The position numbers and the translations under genes were made by a program. The notes under the pieces were generated by a model that saw only the letters and a list, made by a program, of their open reading frames with translations, did no database searches and had not been told where the DNA came from. From contig JAPSIR010000004.1 of the NCBI GenBank assembly GCA_031178625.1, positions 1 through 48,736 of the forward strand: 48,736 nt of DNA, read 5' to 3'. Below, piece by piece: positions 27,505-37,380 of this stretch (the stretch's first letter is position 1; each line of letters begins with the position of its first letter). Source of the DNA: Cellulomonas sp. Its GTDB lineage: Bacteria > Actinomycetota > Actinomycetes > Actinomycetales > Cellulomonadaceae.

Positions 27505-27601
27505 CGGGTCTCCTCGGCTCGGGCGGCGCTCGCCGCGCACGCCGGTGATGGTGCCACCTCGGGCGCGGGCGAGGCCCGGGCCCCGCGGCGCCCCTGACGG
27601 G

Positions 27602-28438
27602 TCAGAACTCCTCGTACTCCGCCGGGTCCTGGTCCTGCAGGCGGCCGTCGGGGCGGTCGAGCGCACTGATGGCCGTGACCTCCTCGTCCGTCAGCGTGAA
27701 GGACAGCACCTCCAGGTTGCGCCGCTGCCGGTCCGGGTCGGCGGCCTTGGGCAGCGGGACCGCGCCGAGCTGCGTCACCCACCGCAGGATCACCTCGCCC
27801 GGGCCCACGCCGTGCGCGCGGGCGATCTCGACGACGGTCCGGTCCTCCAGCACGTCGCTGCCGCGCCCGAGCGGGCTCCACGCCTCGGTCACCACACCCA
27901 GCAGCTCGTCGGCCGCGCGCTGCTCACGCTGCACGAACCGCGGGTGCAGCTCGACCTGGTTGACGCTCGGCACCCGCCCCGTCGCGTCGAGCAGCGCCTG
28001 CAGGTGCGCCGGGAGGAAGTTGGAGACGCCCACCGACCGGACCAGCCCCGCCTGCTGCAGCTCGAGCAGCGCGCCGAACGCCTCGACGAACAGGCCCTGC
28101 TTCGGGTTCGGCCAGTGGATCAGGTACAGGTCCCAGTGATCGAGCCCCGCCCGGTACAGCGACTCGTGCACGGCCCGCACGGCGTCGTCGTGCCGGTGGT
28201 AGCGGCCGGGCAGCTTCGAGGACAGCACCAGCTCGTCGCGCGGCACGCCGCTGCGGCGCACGGCCTCGCCGACCGCGCCCTCGTTCTCGTAGTTGTACGC
28301 GGAGTCGATCAGGCGGTAGCCGACGTCGATCGCGGAGCGGATCGCCTCCGCACCGTCGTGACCCTTGAGCGGGTAGGTGCCGAAGCCGATGACCGGCAGC
28401 TCGAGCCCGTCGACCAGCGTGCGCGTGGGGACCGTCAT
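27602..28438 (-). CDS. Aldo/keto reductase
   Basis: ELPVIGFGTYPLKGHDGAEAIRSAIDVGYRLIDSAYNYENEGAVGEAVRRSG; WDLYLIHWPNP. Confidence 0.93.
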   Translation of the reverse strand: MTVPTRTLVDGLELPVIGFGTYPLKGHDGAEAIRSAIDVGYRLIDSAYNYENEGAVGEAVRRSGVPRDELVLSSKLPGRYHRHDDAVRAVHESLYRAGLDHWDLYLIHWPNPKQGLFVEAFGALLELQQAGLVRSVGVSNFLPAHLQALLDATGRVPSVNQVELHPRFVQREQRAADELLGVVTEAWSPLGRGSDVLEDRTVVEIARAHGVGPGEVILRWVTQLGAVPLPKAADPDRQRRNLEVLSFTLTDEEVTAISALDRPDGRLQDQDPAEYEEF

Positions 28439-28501
28439 GCCCGCCACGCTAGGCAGGACGCGACCCGGTCCGCACGCCGACGGCGGCACGTCGCCGCCGG
28501 G

Positions 28502-30310
28502 TCACTGGTACGTCACCAGGTCCGGCACGGGCTGCACCTGGTACGTCTGCACCGGGTCCAGCATCGGCACGTCCTCGTCGTAGAAGTTCTTCCAGCCCCA
28601 GTGCACCGGCGGCGCGCCGTTGCGCAGGGTCGCCCACGTGCCCGCCTTCGCGGGCTGGCTGCCCTGCCCGTCGACGTGGATGACGGTGGCGAGCTCGTCG
28701 TGCGAGGTGTCGATGCGCTCCCGGTCGGTGAGCATGCGCAGCTGGAACTGGTGCAGCACGAACATCTTCTGGGGCAGGCCGCGGTCGCGCGTGAACTGCG
28801 CGAGCCACTGCGCCGTCGCGTTCACCTCGTCGGCGCCGACCGACCCGATCTGGCGCAGGTGCACCTGGTCGGGGGCCAGCCGCCACTCCGGGTCCAGCGC
28901 GAGGCCCACGTGCGGCAGCGCGAGCAGGTCGGCGTAGAGCTGCGCCTGCGTCACGAAGTCGGTGCGCCCGGGCTGCAGGTCGAGGACGACGTACGTGCCG
29001 GCGGCACCGGCGGCCTCGACGAGCGGACGCAGGTCCTCGACCGGGCGCTCGTTGGAGTAGTTGCCGTCGTCGCCCGGGCCGGCCGACGCGATCGTCGCGA
29101 TGATCTCGACGGCCGGGACGACCGTGTCGGTGGTCAGGCCCCGGTACGGCGCCGCGTGCTGCTCCGCGCGGGCGAGCGTGGCCGGCACGTCCTGCTCGCC
29201 GAGCACGCCGAGCGCGCCGGAGCCGGGCGTCCCGTACAGGGCGACGTACCGCTTGCCGGGCTGCCCCTCGGCCGCCGGGAACACGAGCTGGCCGCCGCCC
29301 GGCAGCTGCGCACCCGTGCGCGCCGCCGCGACGCGCGCCGCCAGCCGGTCCGGCGTGCCGAACGCCTCACCGAGCGCCACGACGGCCGCCGGCTGCGCGG
29401 CCGTGACCTGCTCGACCGCGGCGGACGTCGCGCGCGGGTCGGCGCCGGGCACGTCGACGACGCCGGCGCCCGCGGCCCGCAGCGTCGCCAGCGCGGCGAG
29501 CGGCTGCGGCCCGGAGACGAGGCCGAGCACCGCGGGCCCGGGCTCCGGCGACGCGGTCGCCGGGAGCCGCGCGGCACCCGCCCCGGCGTCCTGGGACGCC
29601 GTCGCGTCCTCCGCCGTCGCGTCCTCCGCCGGCTCGCCCGTCGCCTCGACCGCACCGCTCCCGCCGCCCTCGTCCGCCCCGGCGCCGCCCTCGGGACGCA
29701 GCACCGCCGCCGCGTCCGCCGCGAGGGCACGCACCGCGGCCGCCTCCCCGCCCGCGGGGACCGACGTGTCGGCGCCCGCCGTGCGGCCGGTCGCGTCCGC
29801 GACGGCGTCGGCGTCGGCGCCGGACGCGAGCGGGACGGCGTCGACGTCCTCGGGGAGCACCGACGCGTCCGCGGCGCCGACGACGAGCGCCGCCGCGGCA
29901 CCGAGCCGGTCGACCTCGCCCGCGACGTCCGCGTCGCCGCCCGTGAGCAGCACCGGCGCCCCGACCGCGACGGCGGCGGAGGCGGCGGTGAGCTGCCCCG
30001 GCACGTCCGCGGCGTCGGCGAGCACGACGACCGGCGCGGTCGCGAAGACCGCGGCCGAGACCTGGACGGCCGCGCTCGCGTCCGACCCCGCGGCGACCGT
30101 GGCCGGCGGCGGCGACGCCTGCAGCGTCGCCGCGACGGGCGTCGGCGACGGCGAGGCCTCGTCCGTCCGTCCGGAGCCGTCGGGGGTGCCGGCGGTGCAC
30201 GCGGTGAGCGCGGCGACGGCCGCGACGAGGCCCACCAGCCGGCGGCGGCGCACCGCCGGGGGGCGACGCCGGGTCGAAGGGTCGGACGGCTGGGGTCGGG
30301 CCGGCTGCAC
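28502..30310 (-). CDS. Lipoprotein with cell-wall-binding-repeat-2-like region and conserved C-terminal (glycosidase-like?) domain
   Basis: Lipobox-like VAALTACTAG; FATAPVVVLADAADVPGQLTAASAAVAVGAPVLLTGGDADVAGEVDRLGAAAALVVG; C-terminal YVVLDLQPGRTDFVTQAQLYADLLALPHVGLALDPEWRL. Confidence 0.65.
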   Translation of the reverse strand: MQPARPQPSDPSTRRRPPAVRRRRLVGLVAAVAALTACTAGTPDGSGRTDEASPSPTPVAATLQASPPPATVAAGSDASAAVQVSAAVFATAPVVVLADAADVPGQLTAASAAVAVGAPVLLTGGDADVAGEVDRLGAAAALVVGAADASVLPEDVDAVPLASGADADAVADATGRTAGADTSVPAGGEAAAVRALAADAAAVLRPEGGAGADEGGGSGAVEATGEPAEDATAEDATASQDAGAGAARLPATASPEPGPAVLGLVSGPQPLAALATLRAAGAGVVDVPGADPRATSAAVEQVTAAQPAAVVALGEAFGTPDRLAARVAAARTGAQLPGGGQLVFPAAEGQPGKRYVALYGTPGSGALGVLGEQDVPATLARAEQHAAPYRGLTTDTVVPAVEIIATIASAGPGDDGNYSNERPVEDLRPLVEAAGAAGTYVVLDLQPGRTDFVTQAQLYADLLALPHVGLALDPEWRLAPDQVHLRQIGSVGADEVNATAQWLAQFTRDRGLPQKMFVLHQFQLRMLTDRERIDTSHDELATVIHVDGQGSQPAKAGTWATLRNGAPPVHWGWKNFYDEDVPMLDPVQTYQVQPVPDLVTYQ

Positions 30311-30488
30311 GCGGTCCCCTCCCGGGTGTCGGGCGGCACGCGGCCGCGGGTGGCACGGCCGCGGCCGTGGCCGGCGTCCGCCGACGCCCAGCCACTGTAG
30401 GCGGCGGCACCGACGGCCGCAGGCGACGGCCGGCCTCCCGGCGCCCCTCCACCTGCGGCGCGCGCCCGCGCGGGGCATCATCGGGCGC

Positions 30489-31616
30489 GTGGACGACGAC
30501 GCGCAGACCACCGGCACCACCTCGACCGACGCCACCGGCACCGCCGCGGACGCCCCCGGCACCGCGGGGACGTCGGCACACGACCGGCCCGGCGTCTACG
30601 TGACCCCGGGCGCCGACTACGACCGCGACACCCGGTACATCACCACCCGGATCACCGCCGACGGCCGCGACGGCTGGCCCGTCGAGGCGGGCCGGTACCG
30701 GCTGGTCGTCTCGCGCGCGTGCCCGTGGGCGAGCCGCGCGATCGTGGTGCGCCGCCTGCTCGGCCTGGAGGACGCGCTGTCGATGGGAGTCTGCGGGCCG
30801 ACCCACGACGAGCGCTCGTGGACCTTCGACCTCGACCCGGGCGGCGTCGACCCGGTGCTCGGCATCGAACGCATCCGCGACGCCTACCTCGCGCGGGACC
30901 CGGAGTACCCGCGGGGGATCACGGTGCCCGCGATCGTCGACGTGCCGTCCGGCAAGGTGGTGACCAACGACTTCGGGCAGATCACGCTCGACCTCGAGAC
31001 CGAGTGGACGGCGCACCACCGCCCCGGCGCGCCGGACCTGTACCCCGAGGCGCTGCGCGACGAGATCCACGAGGTCGACGCGCGCGTCTACCGCGACGTG
31101 AACAACGGCGTGTACCGGTGCGGCTTCGCGGGCTCGCAGCGGTCGTACGAGCGCGCGTACGACCGGTTGTTCGCCGGCCTCGACTGGCTGTCCGAGCGCC
31201 TCGCCGACCGCCGCTACCTGGTCGGCGACGCGATCACCGAGGCGGACGTGCGCCTGTTCACGACGCTCGTCCGCTTCGACGCCGTCTACCACGGCCACTT
31301 CAAGTGCAACCGCTCCAAGCTCACCGAGATGCCGGTGCTGTGGGCGTACGCGCGGGACCTGTTCCAGACGCCGGGCTTCGGCGACACCGTGGACTTCGTC
31401 CACATCAAGCAGCACTACTACGAGGTCCACACGGACATCAACCCGTCGGGGGTGGTGCCACGAGGGCCGCTGGTCGGCGGGTGGCGCACGCCGCACGGCC
31501 GCGAGGCGCTGGGCGGCCGGCCGTTCGGGGACGGCACGCCGCCGGGCCCCGTCCGGGACGACGAGCGCGTCGCGGCCGGGCACGGCGCCGACGGCGACGA
31601 CGAGGGCGCGGCATGA
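30489..31616 (+). CDS. Glutathionyl-hydroquinone reductase-like (GST omega/ECM4 family)
   Basis: RYRLVVSRACPWASRAIVVRRLLGLEDALSMGVCGP; YPRGITVPAIVDVPSGKVVTNDFGQIT; RFDAVYHGHFKCN. Confidence 0.88.
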   Translation: MDDDAQTTGTTSTDATGTAADAPGTAGTSAHDRPGVYVTPGADYDRDTRYITTRITADGRDGWPVEAGRYRLVVSRACPWASRAIVVRRLLGLEDALSMGVCGPTHDERSWTFDLDPGGVDPVLGIERIRDAYLARDPEYPRGITVPAIVDVPSGKVVTNDFGQITLDLETEWTAHHRPGAPDLYPEALRDEIHEVDARVYRDVNNGVYRCGFAGSQRSYERAYDRLFAGLDWLSERLADRRYLVGDAITEADVRLFTTLVRFDAVYHGHFKCNRSKLTEMPVLWAYARDLFQTPGFGDTVDFVHIKQHYYEVHTDINPSGVVPRGPLVGGWRTPHGREALGGRPFGDGTPPGPVRDDERVAAGHGADGDDEGAA

Positions 31617-32551
31617 GCGGCACGTCGGACGCACCGTCGACGCCGCTGCCGCACGCGTCCGCCGAGCCGCGCGACGGCACGGCGCGCGAGCACGTCCGCG
31701 CCTACGTGGCCGCCGCCGTCGCGGCGCTCGTCGCCGCCGGGCCCGGGCTCGAGGCGGGCGAGGACGACGCCGTGCACGACGCCCGCGTCGCGACGCGGCG
31801 CCTGCGCACCGCCCTCGGGGTCTTCCGGCCCGTCCTGGACCGCGAGCGCGTCGAGCCCCTGCGGGACGACCTGCGGGCGCTGGGTCGGCTGCTCGGGGAC
31901 GTGCGCGACCCGGCGGTCGAGCGCGACGCCCTCCTGCGCGGCCTCGAGCGGGAGCCCGACGAGCTCGTCGTCGGACCGGTCCGCACGCGCGTGGACGACG
32001 ACCGGCGCGCCGCCCGCACCACGGCGCTCGACCCGCTGCGCACGCACCTGGCGTCCGGGGCGCACCGGCGCACGCTCGCCGCGCTCGCCGCGCTCGCCGA
32101 GGACCTCCCGGCCGGTCCGCGCGCCGACGAGCCGGCCGACCGCCTCCTCCCCCGCCGGGCGCGCCGCGCCTGGCGCCGCTTCGACGCGGCCGTGGGGCGC
32201 GCCCTCGCCCTGCCGCCCGGCGACGCGCGCGACCACGCGCTGCACGAGGCCCGCAAGGACGCGCGCCGCGCCCGGTACGCGAGCGAGGTCGCGGCGTCCG
32301 CCGTGGGCCGCCCCGCGCACCGGTCCGCAGGCCGCGCGAAGGACGTGCAGTCCGCGCTCGGCGACCACCACGACGCGCGCGTGCGGCAGGCGTCCCTGCG
32401 CCGGATGGCGATGGAGGCCCACCTCGACGGCCAGAACACCTTCACGCTGGGCCGCCTGCACGGGCTCGCCGAGGCGGCGGCGGACGCAGCCGAGCGCGAG
32501 GCGGTGACGGCGATCGACCGCGCCCGGCGCCGGCGGGGCTGGCTCGGCTGA
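31613..32551 (+). CDS. CHAD domain protein
   Basis: EDDAVHDARVATRRLRTALGVFRPVL; HALHEARKDARRARYASEV. Confidence 0.88.
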   Translation: MSGTSDAPSTPLPHASAEPRDGTAREHVRAYVAAAVAALVAAGPGLEAGEDDAVHDARVATRRLRTALGVFRPVLDRERVEPLRDDLRALGRLLGDVRDPAVERDALLRGLEREPDELVVGPVRTRVDDDRRAARTTALDPLRTHLASGAHRRTLAALAALAEDLPAGPRADEPADRLLPRRARRAWRRFDAAVGRALALPPGDARDHALHEARKDARRARYASEVAASAVGRPAHRSAGRAKDVQSALGDHHDARVRQASLRRMAMEAHLDGQNTFTLGRLHGLAEAAADAAEREAVTAIDRARRRRGWLG

Positions 32552-32632
32552 GGCGACGCAGGGCCGTCCTCGCGCGGCCCGGCGACCCCGTCCCGGGAGG
32601 CCGGTCCGACGCCCCGCCCGTAGCGTGGAGGG

Positions 32633-32992
32633 ATGACGGATCGTCCCGAGGTGGAGCAGTTCTTCGACGAGTACGCGCGCGGGCTGCTCGCCCGCGACGC
32701 CGCCGCGGTCGCCGGGCTGTACGCGGTGCCCGCGCTGATCGCGTTCCCCGCGCAGTCGCTGGCGGTGGCCGACCGGTCGCAGACCGAGGCGTTCTTCACG
32801 AGTGCGTGGGAGCAGTACGACGGGGTCGAGGACGTCTCGTCCGACGTGCGCGTCGTGGCGGAGACCGGCCACAGCGTCTGGGCCGACGTGACCTGGCGCT
32901 ACGGCGACGAGCGGACCGAGCGGTTCATCTACCAGCTGGTCGACGACGCGGGGACCTGGCGGATCGCCGTGCTGACGCCGATCACCGACTGA
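32633..32992 (+). CDS. SnoaL/DUF4440-like (NTF2 fold) protein
   Basis: EVEQFFDEYARGLLARDAAAVAGLYAVPALIAFP...WRYGDERTERFIYQLV. Confidence 0.65.
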   Translation: MTDRPEVEQFFDEYARGLLARDAAAVAGLYAVPALIAFPAQSLAVADRSQTEAFFTSAWEQYDGVEDVSSDVRVVAETGHSVWADVTWRYGDERTERFIYQLVDDAGTWRIAVLTPITD

Positions 32993-33112
32993 GCCGCGGG
33001 GCCGGGCGGCGTCCCGGGTCGCGCCTCTCGTGGAGGACGCCGAGCAGCGGGCGACCCGGTGCCACGGACGCCCTGGTGCCGCGGGCGCGGCGCGCGCTAG
33101 GGTCGGCGCACA

Positions 33113-33222
33113 CACGCCCCCGGGGAGCGCAGGAGCGCTGAGAGTGCCGGCCGGACGCCCGTCGTCCCACCGGCTGACCCGTGGAACCTGATCTGGTCAG
33201 CACCAGCGTAGGGAGCAGGGCT
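33113..33222 (+). ncRNA. TPP riboswitch (THI element)
   Basis: gcgctgagagtgccgg...ctgacccgtggaacctgatctggtcagcaccagcgtagggagc: THI-box consensus CTGAGA...ACC...GAACCTGATCTGG..A.TACCAGCGTAGGGA. Confidence 0.95.
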
Positions 33223-33369
33223 CGTGCCGCGGCGACCGCGGCGCGCCTCCTCCCCGTCGCGCGCCCCCGCGGCTGCGCGCCGGGGCTCGGCGCGCACGGG
33301 TGCCGGGTGCGTCGCGTCCTCCTGCCCCGGCTGCGTCCTCACCCGGGGGCCCGACCCCGGGGAGGACCC

Positions 33370-34128
33370 GTGACCCGCACGACCAGCAGCCCGCCCGCAC
33401 CGGCACCCGCGCCGCCGGCGACGTCCGCGGCGCAGACCACGGCCGGCTCCGCGGGGCCGACCGGCGACCCCGCCGGCCCCGACGGCGCGGCCCTCGCCCG
33501 CGACACCACCGCCGACGACCACGCGCACGCCCGCTCGCGGGCCGCCGCGCTGGGCGTGGGCGCCCGCGTGTCGGTGCACCCGCACCGCGACGACTTCGCC
33601 GACGTGCTCCTCGGCGCACTCGCCGCCCTCGACCGCACCGGCGTGGACGTCGTGACCGACGACGTGTCGACCCTCGTGCGCGGCCCCGAGGCCGACGTGC
33701 TGCGGGTCGTCGTGGACCTGGTCGCCGCGGTCGCGCGTGCCGGCGGGCACGTCGTCGCGCACGTCCACCTGTCACGCGGCTGCCCCGGCGAGGTCGCGTG
33801 CGACCTCGGCGACGACGTCGTCCTCGCGCCCGTCGACCTGGCGCCGCCGGCACCGGTGGGCGTGCCCGCGAGCGCGCACTGGGCGCTGTACCCGCTGGGT
33901 GTCGACGGACACCTCGACGCCGTGCTGACGGCGGTCGACGAGGCGGGGGTGCGCGTGCGCGTGACGCCCGAGCACTACGTCACGCGGCTCGACGGCGACC
34001 TCGCCGACGTGCTCGGGACCGTCGCCCTCGCGTGGGCGCGCACCGGCGAGCACGTGCGGCACGTCGTCACGCACGTGACCGTGTCCGTCGGGTCGCCGTC
34101 CGTCGCGTCGCCGGCGGGGGCGCCGTGA
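33370..34128 (+). CDS. ykoF: YkoF-family thiamine/HMP-binding protein
   Basis: ARVSVHPHRDDFADVLLGALAALDRTGVDVVTDDVSTLVRG; second copy HWALYPLGVDGHLDAVLTAVDEAGVRV; GTG start with GGAGG upstream. Confidence 0.85.
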   Translation: MTRTTSSPPAPAPAPPATSAAQTTAGSAGPTGDPAGPDGAALARDTTADDHAHARSRAAALGVGARVSVHPHRDDFADVLLGALAALDRTGVDVVTDDVSTLVRGPEADVLRVVVDLVAAVARAGGHVVAHVHLSRGCPGEVACDLGDDVVLAPVDLAPPAPVGVPASAHWALYPLGVDGHLDAVLTAVDEAGVRVRVTPEHYVTRLDGDLADVLGTVALAWARTGEHVRHVVTHVTVSVGSPSVASPAGAP

Positions 34129-34820
34129 CCGCGGCCGGGCGCGACGTCGCGCCGGACGCGGGGGCCGACCGCGTGGACGCCGACGGGCGCGCCGACGCGC
34201 CGGTCGTCGACGTGCGGGCACGGCGCGGGCTCACGCTCTCCGAGCTGGTGCTGCTGGCGGTGCTCGCGGTCCTCTTCGGGTTCCTGTACTGGGCCCTGGT
34301 GCAGGCGTGGGCGGCGCTGCAGATCGCGATGGGCCCGTTCGGCGACCTGGCGCAGCACGTGCTCATCGGCGGGTGGATGGTGGTCGCGCCCCTGGCGATC
34401 TACATCGTCCGCAAGCCCGGCGTCGGGGTCGTCGTCGAGCTGGTGGCCGCGCTCGTGGAGTTCGCGTTCCTCGCCTCGCCGGTCGGTCCGATGCTGCTGC
34501 TCGTCGGGCTCGTGCAGGGCGTGGGCGCCGAGCTCGCGTTCACGCTCACCCGGTACCGCCGGTACGGGTGGTGGGTCTTCGTCGCCAGCGGCGTCACCGC
34601 CGCGCTCGCCAGCACGCTGCTCGGGACCGTCCGGTACGGCTGGCACCTGCAGGACCTGTTCGCGCTGCGCGTGGGGCTGCAGGTCGTCAGCGGGATCGTG
34701 CTGTGCGGGCTGCTCGCGCGCGTCCTCGGTGACGCGCTCGCCCGCACGGGTGTGCTGGACGAGACGGCGCTGGGCCGCGAGCGGCGTGCGCGCCGGGCCG
34801 CCGCGGAGGTGCCCGCGTGA
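34125..34820 (+). CDS. ykoE: ECF transporter S component, thiamine/HMP (YkoE)
   Basis: LVLLAVLAVLFGFLYWALVQAWAALQIAMGPFGDLAQHVLIGGWMVVAPLAIYIVRKPGVGVVVELVAALVEF; TPP riboswitch operon. Confidence 0.9.
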   Translation: MTAAGRDVAPDAGADRVDADGRADAPVVDVRARRGLTLSELVLLAVLAVLFGFLYWALVQAWAALQIAMGPFGDLAQHVLIGGWMVVAPLAIYIVRKPGVGVVVELVAALVEFAFLASPVGPMLLLVGLVQGVGAELAFTLTRYRRYGWWVFVASGVTAALASTLLGTVRYGWHLQDLFALRVGLQVVSGIVLCGLLARVLGDALARTGVLDETALGRERRARRAAAEVPA

Positions 34821-36523
34821 TCGAGGCCACCGGCCTGCGGGTGCGCTGGCCGCACACCGCGGACGACGTGCTGGCCGGCGTGGACCTGCGCGTCGACGCC
34901 GGTGAGCGCGTCCTCCTGCTCGGCACGTCCGGGTCCGGCAAGAGCACGCTGCTGCGCGCCCTCGCCGGCGTCGTGCCGCAGCAGGTCGACGCGTCCACGT
35001 GGGGCGACGTGCGCGTCGCGGGGCACCGCGTGCTGAGCCCGACCGCCCCGGGTGCGCCCGCCGTGCCCACGACCACGACTGCCGTCCTGGCGCGCGACGT
35101 CGGCACCCTCACGCAGGACCCGTGGGCCCAGCTGTGCCTGCCGACCGTCGAGGACGAGGTCGCGTCGGGCCTGGAGCACCGCGGTGTCCCGCGGGCGCAG
35201 ATCGGTCGCCGCGTCCGGGAGGCGCTGCTGGCCGTGGGGGCGGCGCACCTGCGCGGCCGCCGCACGGCGGAGCTGTCGGGCGGCGAGGGGCAGCGCGTGG
35301 CGCTCGCGACCGTCCTGGCGGCGCGCCCGCGCGTGCTGCTGCTGGACGAGCCGACGGCGCTCCTCGACCCGGCGGCGGCCACGGCGGTCGCGCACGCGCT
35401 GCGCCGGGCCGCGACCGGCCGGGCGACGCTGCTCGTCGAGCACCGGCTGGACGAGCAGGGGGCCGACGAGCAGGGCGCGGACGAGCCCGCCAGGCGCGGC
35501 ACGGACGAGGCGCGGTCGGACGGAGGGGCGACGGACGGGCAGGACGCCGCCGCGGGTCTCCCCGGGCGCGTCGTCGTGCTGGGCCCGGCGGGTCGGGTGC
35601 TGGCCGACGGTCCCACGGCGGACGTCCTGCGCGACCTGGCGCACGACCTCGCGGCGCTCGGCACGTGGCTGCCGTGGTGGGCCGAGCTCGCCGCCGCGCG
35701 GGTGCGCGACCTGGCGGACCTGCCGGCGGTGGCTCCGGCCCGCGCCCCGGACGACGCACCGGTCCTGCTGCAGAGCCGGGACCTCGTGGTCCGCCGCGGG
35801 GACCGCACGGCCGTCGCCGGGGCGTCTCTCGACGTGCGTGCCGGACGCGTCACGGCCGTCGTGGGTCTCAACGGCTCGGGCAAGAGCTCGCTGCTGCTGG
35901 CGCTCGCCGGTCTGCTCCCCGCCGAGGGTGTCGTGCGCGGCGCTCGACCGGCCCTGGTCCTGCAGCGGCCCGAGCAGCAGCTCCTCGCCCGCACCGTGCG
36001 GGACGAGGTGGCCTGGGGGCCGCGCCGCGCCCGCCTCCCGGACGCCGACGCGCGCACGGACGCGGCTCTCGCGGCCCACGGCCTCACCGGGCTCGCCGGT
36101 GCGGACCCGTTCCGGCTGTCCGGGGGCCAGCAGCGCCGCCTCGCGGTCGCGGCGGTGACCGTCGGCGACCACGAGGTCGTCCTCGCGGACGAGCCGACGT
36201 TCGGCCAGGACCGGGCGACGTGGCGCACCTGCGCGCGCGCCCTGCGCGGCCTCGCGGACGCCGGGCGCGGCGTCGTCCTGGTGACGCACGACGTGCGGCT
36301 CGTCGCGGAGGTCGCGGACGACGTGCTCGTCCTGCGGGACGGACGGGTGCTCGCGCACGGCCCCGTGGACGCGGTGCTGCGCGCCGGCGCCCTGCCCCGT
36401 GCCGGCCTGCCCCTGCCGCCCGCCGTGCGTGCGGCGCTCGCGGACGGCCGGCCGGTCGCCGCCGTCCTCGGTGCGCTCGCCGCCCGCGTGGGCGAGCACG
36501 CCGTGGCCGGGGTGCCCGCATGA
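34817..36523 (+). CDS. ykoD: ECF transporter fused double ATP-binding protein (YkoD)
   Basis: Two Walker A motifs (GTSGSGKSTLL, GLNGSGKSSLL) and two LSGGE/LSGGQ signatures. Confidence 0.93.
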   Translation: MIEATGLRVRWPHTADDVLAGVDLRVDAGERVLLLGTSGSGKSTLLRALAGVVPQQVDASTWGDVRVAGHRVLSPTAPGAPAVPTTTTAVLARDVGTLTQDPWAQLCLPTVEDEVASGLEHRGVPRAQIGRRVREALLAVGAAHLRGRRTAELSGGEGQRVALATVLAARPRVLLLDEPTALLDPAAATAVAHALRRAATGRATLLVEHRLDEQGADEQGADEPARRGTDEARSDGGATDGQDAAAGLPGRVVVLGPAGRVLADGPTADVLRDLAHDLAALGTWLPWWAELAAARVRDLADLPAVAPARAPDDAPVLLQSRDLVVRRGDRTAVAGASLDVRAGRVTAVVGLNGSGKSSLLLALAGLLPAEGVVRGARPALVLQRPEQQLLARTVRDEVAWGPRRARLPDADARTDAALAAHGLTGLAGADPFRLSGGQQRRLAVAAVTVGDHEVVLADEPTFGQDRATWRTCARALRGLADAGRGVVLVTHDVRLVAEVADDVLVLRDGRVLAHGPVDAVLRAGALPRAGLPLPPAVRAALADGRPVAAVLGALAARVGEHAVAGVPA

Positions 36524-37329
36524 CGACCGCCGGGCGGACGGCGCCCGGGCCGACGGCGCTCGCGCGGCGCGACCCGACGGTGGTCCTCGGGACCCTGCTC
36601 GTGGTGTCTCTGCTGCTGCTCGTGCCCGTCGACCCGTGGACGCCGGGCGCGCTGCTGGTCGCGGCCGTCGCGGCGGCGCGCGCCGGCGGCGTGCCGTGGC
36701 GGACGCTGCTGCGGGGGGCGGCGACGTTCGGCCCGTTCGCCGTGTCCGTGCTCGCGGTGAATCTCGTGACCCGCCCCGGGGTGCCCGTCGCCCACGTGGC
36801 CGGCCTCACCGTCACGGACGTCGGCGCCCTCGTCGGCGCGGGCCTGGCCGTGCGCACGCTGCTCGTCGGGACGCTCGCGGTCGTGGTCGCGTCGTCGCTG
36901 GACCCCGTGCGGCTGGTGACGAGCCTGCACCAGCGGGTCGGGCTGACGTCGCGGGCCGCGGCGGCGCTGCTGGCGGGGCACCGTGTGCTCGAGCAGCTGC
37001 CCGCGCGCTGGGTCGCGGTCCGGCAGGCCCAGGCGGCGCGGCTGCCGGGACCGCGCCCGCGTCGGCCCGGTCGGCTGCCGGCGAGCCCTCGTCTGCTCGG
37101 CCGGGCGGCGTTCACGCTGCTCGTGGTGACGCTGCGGCAGGCGCAGCAGATGGCCGTGGCACTCGAGACCCGTGGGGTCGGGTCGGGTCCGCGGACCGTG
37201 CACCGGCCCGTGCCGCTCGGGCCGGGTGACGGCGTGCTCGCGGCCACGGCGCTCGGCGTCGTGCTGCTGGTCGGCCTGGTGACGTGGCGGCTCGGCCTGC
37301 TCGAGACGTGGGGCACCGTGGGTCGGTGA
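36520..37329 (+). CDS. ykoC: ECF transporter T component (YkoC)
   Basis: SSLDPVRLVTSLHQRVGLTSRAAAALLAGHRVLEQLPARWVAVRQAQAARL; QAQQMAVALETRGV. Confidence 0.9.
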   Translation: MTTAGRTAPGPTALARRDPTVVLGTLLVVSLLLLVPVDPWTPGALLVAAVAAARAGGVPWRTLLRGAATFGPFAVSVLAVNLVTRPGVPVAHVAGLTVTDVGALVGAGLAVRTLLVGTLAVVVASSLDPVRLVTSLHQRVGLTSRAAAALLAGHRVLEQLPARWVAVRQAQAARLPGPRPRRPGRLPASPRLLGRAAFTLLVVTLRQAQQMAVALETRGVGSGPRTVHRPVPLGPGDGVLAATALGVVLLVGLVTWRLGLLETWGTVGR

Positions 37330-37344
37330 CCCGGGCGGTCCCGG

Positions 37345-37377
37345 GGCGGACGGTCGCCCCGCGCCCGGCCGTCCGCC
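37345..37377. terminator. Hairpin between convergent ykoC and VOC gene
   Basis: ggcggacgg-N15-ccgtccgcc. Confidence 0.5.
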
Positions 37378-37380
37378 GGC

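Noticed and set aside
33181-33369. Upstream extension of the ykoF ORF starting at 33181
   Set aside because: It begins inside the TPP riboswitch; GTG 33370 with GGAGG is the better start and the extension is Arg/Pro-rich.
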